Below, piece after piece: positions 63,180 to 64,000 of a stretch of 64,000 nucleotides of DNA. A program made the position numbers and the translations under genes. The stretch covers positions 372,001 to 436,000 of the forward strand of contig NZ_PKMZ01000002.1 of the NCBI RefSeq assembly GCF_002893625.1. The letters are read 5' to 3'. Under the pieces are notes generated by a model. The model did no database searches, was not told where the DNA came from, and worked only from the letters and a program-made list of their open reading frames with translations. Each line of letters starts with the position of its first letter. Position 1 is the stretch's first letter. Source of the stretch: Mangrovicella endophytica. GTDB taxonomy: Bacteria; Pseudomonadota; Alphaproteobacteria; Rhizobiales; Rhizobiaceae.

Positions 63180-64000
63180 GTGAAATTCTCACCCCAGCAG
63201 GACGAGGCGCTGACCCGCGTGGCCGCATGGCTGAAGGCCGGCGACCAGCCGATCTTCCGCCTGTTCGGCTATGCAGGCACCGGCAAGACGACGCTGGCGC
63301 GGCACTTTGCCGAGGGGCTCGACGGCGCGGTGCAGTTCGCCGCCTTCACCGGCAAGGCGGCGCAGGTGCTGCGCTCCAAGGGTGCCAAGAGCGCGCGCAC
63401 GCTGCATTCGCTGATCTACCGCCCGCGCGGCGAGGAGACGGTGTCCGACGAGGAAAGCGGCACGTCACGCGTCTCGCCGACCTTCTCGCTCAACCGGCAG
63501 AGCCCCGTCGCCAAGGCCAAGCTGGTCATCGTCGACGAATGCTCGATGGTCGACGAGGCGCTGGGGCGCGACCTTCTGTCCTTCGGCACGCCGATCCTCG
63601 TTCTCGGCGATCCCGGCCAGCTGCCGCCGGTTTCGGGGGGCGGCTTCTTCACGGAAGCCGAACCGGATTTCCTGCTGACGGAGATCCACCGGCAGGCGCG
63701 CGACAACCCGATCATCGAGCTCGCCTTGCATGTGCGCGAAGGGCGCGAGCTGATGCATGGTGACTGGGGCACGGCGCAGATCATCGGCAAGCGCGACGTC
63801 GAGCGCGAGCGGGTGCTCGCCGCCGACCAGGTGCTGGTCGGCACCAACCGCACGCGCCGCCGCTACAATGCGCGGCTGCGCGAGCTGAAGGGCTATACAG
63901 GCGCGCTGCCGCAGGCCGGCGACAAGCTGGTGTGCCTCAGAAATGACCCGGCCAAGGGGCTGCTCAACGGCTCGCTCTGGCAGGTGATGACCGCCTCGCC
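63180..64000 (+). CDS. RecD-like ATP-dependent DNA helicase, N-terminal part (3' end outside window)
   Basis: Superfamily 1B helicase running off the right edge (273 complete codons seen). It starts at GTG 63180 (MKFSPQQDEALTRVAAWL). Walker A is GYAGTGKTT, motif Ia-like FTGKAAQVLRSKG, Walker B VIVDECSMVDE, motif III LVLGDPGQLPPV, then LLTEIHRQARDNPII and VGTNRTRRRYN. It resembles the short RecD/TraA-type helicases of Rhizobiales, possibly for plasmid or recombinational repair processes. No RecB or RecC is visible here. Confidence 0.9.
   Translation, partial: MKFSPQQDEALTRVAAWLKAGDQPIFRLFGYAGTGKTTLARHFAEGLDGAVQFAAFTGKAAQVLRSKGAKSARTLHSLIYRPRGEETVSDEESGTSRVSPTFSLNRQSPVAKAKLVIVDECSMVDEALGRDLLSFGTPILVLGDPGQLPPVSGGGFFTEAEPDFLLTEIHRQARDNPIIELALHVREGRELMHGDWGTAQIIGKRDVERERVLAADQVLVGTNRTRRRYNARLRELKGYTGALPQAGDKLVCLRNDPAKGLLNGSLWQVMTAS

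Overview
The window is GC-rich, densely coded chromosomal DNA from an alphaproteobacterium, most likely of the order Hyphomicrobiales (Rhizobiales). I cannot fix the genus; an Aurantimonadaceae-like organism is a guess. The placement rests on four things: the order ftsA-ftsZ-lpxC-bamD-recN-ligA; the order thyA-folA-hflK-hflC-DUF2065-Do protease-serB-miaA-ilvB-ilvN; a circularly permuted two-piece tmRNA gene with the tag ANDNYAEARLAA; and families typical of this order (BA14K, Atu4866 domain, DUF4169, alpha-type SspB). I found no rRNA or tRNA genes, no insertion sequence, no prophage and no CRISPR array.

Region 1 (1-9.1 kb) is the end of the division and cell-wall cluster: ftsA (3' part), ftsZ, lpxC, bamD, recN and an unusually long ligA. 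Hairpin terminators follow ftsZ, lpxC and bamD, so these are separate transcription units. Region 2 (9.3-19 kb) is mixed housekeeping: a YbjN-like exported protein, an azlCD exporter pair, a Tim44-domain protein, an MFS transporter, a hexapeptide acyltransferase, an SCO copper chaperone, prmA, an aminopeptidase P and a BA14K protein with a repeat tract. Region 3 (19-23.3 kb) holds a nucleotidyltransferase plus metallophosphoesterase pair of unknown function and a large diguanylate cyclase.

Region 4 (23.4-34.7 kb) is an accessory-looking cluster of NAD(P)-dependent oxidoreductases (one aldo/keto reductase, four SDRs) interleaved with transcription regulators (two LysR, two AraC, one Rrf2), a methyltransferase and a D-Ala-D-Ala ligase. 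Several pairs are divergent or overlapping, which suggests local regulation. Region 5 (34.8-47.2 kb) has a UvrD-type helicase carrying a palindrome-rich in-frame insertion, two FAD oxidoreductases, a dienelactone hydrolase, a gamma-glutamylcyclotransferase, a cupin protein and a giant AsmA-like protein.

Region 6 (47.3-60.1 kb) starts with a leftward unit ssrA-sspB-DUF4169-RHH, in which the trans-translation RNA lies next to the ClpXP adaptor for its tag. It continues rightward with thyA-folA and hflK-hflC-DUF2065, then a Do protease, serB (reverse), miaA, a small diguanylate cyclase, and ilvBN preceded by a leader peptide and attenuator. Region 7 (60.2-64 kb) holds a LysE exporter, a DUF1003 protein, a CHASE4-GGDEF protein and the 5' part of a RecD-like helicase that runs off the edge.

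I did not find a complete novel defence or biosynthetic system. The best candidates for undescribed biology are the nucleotidyltransferase/metallophosphoesterase pair, the RPE-like insertion in the helicase, and the ssrA-sspB adjacency.
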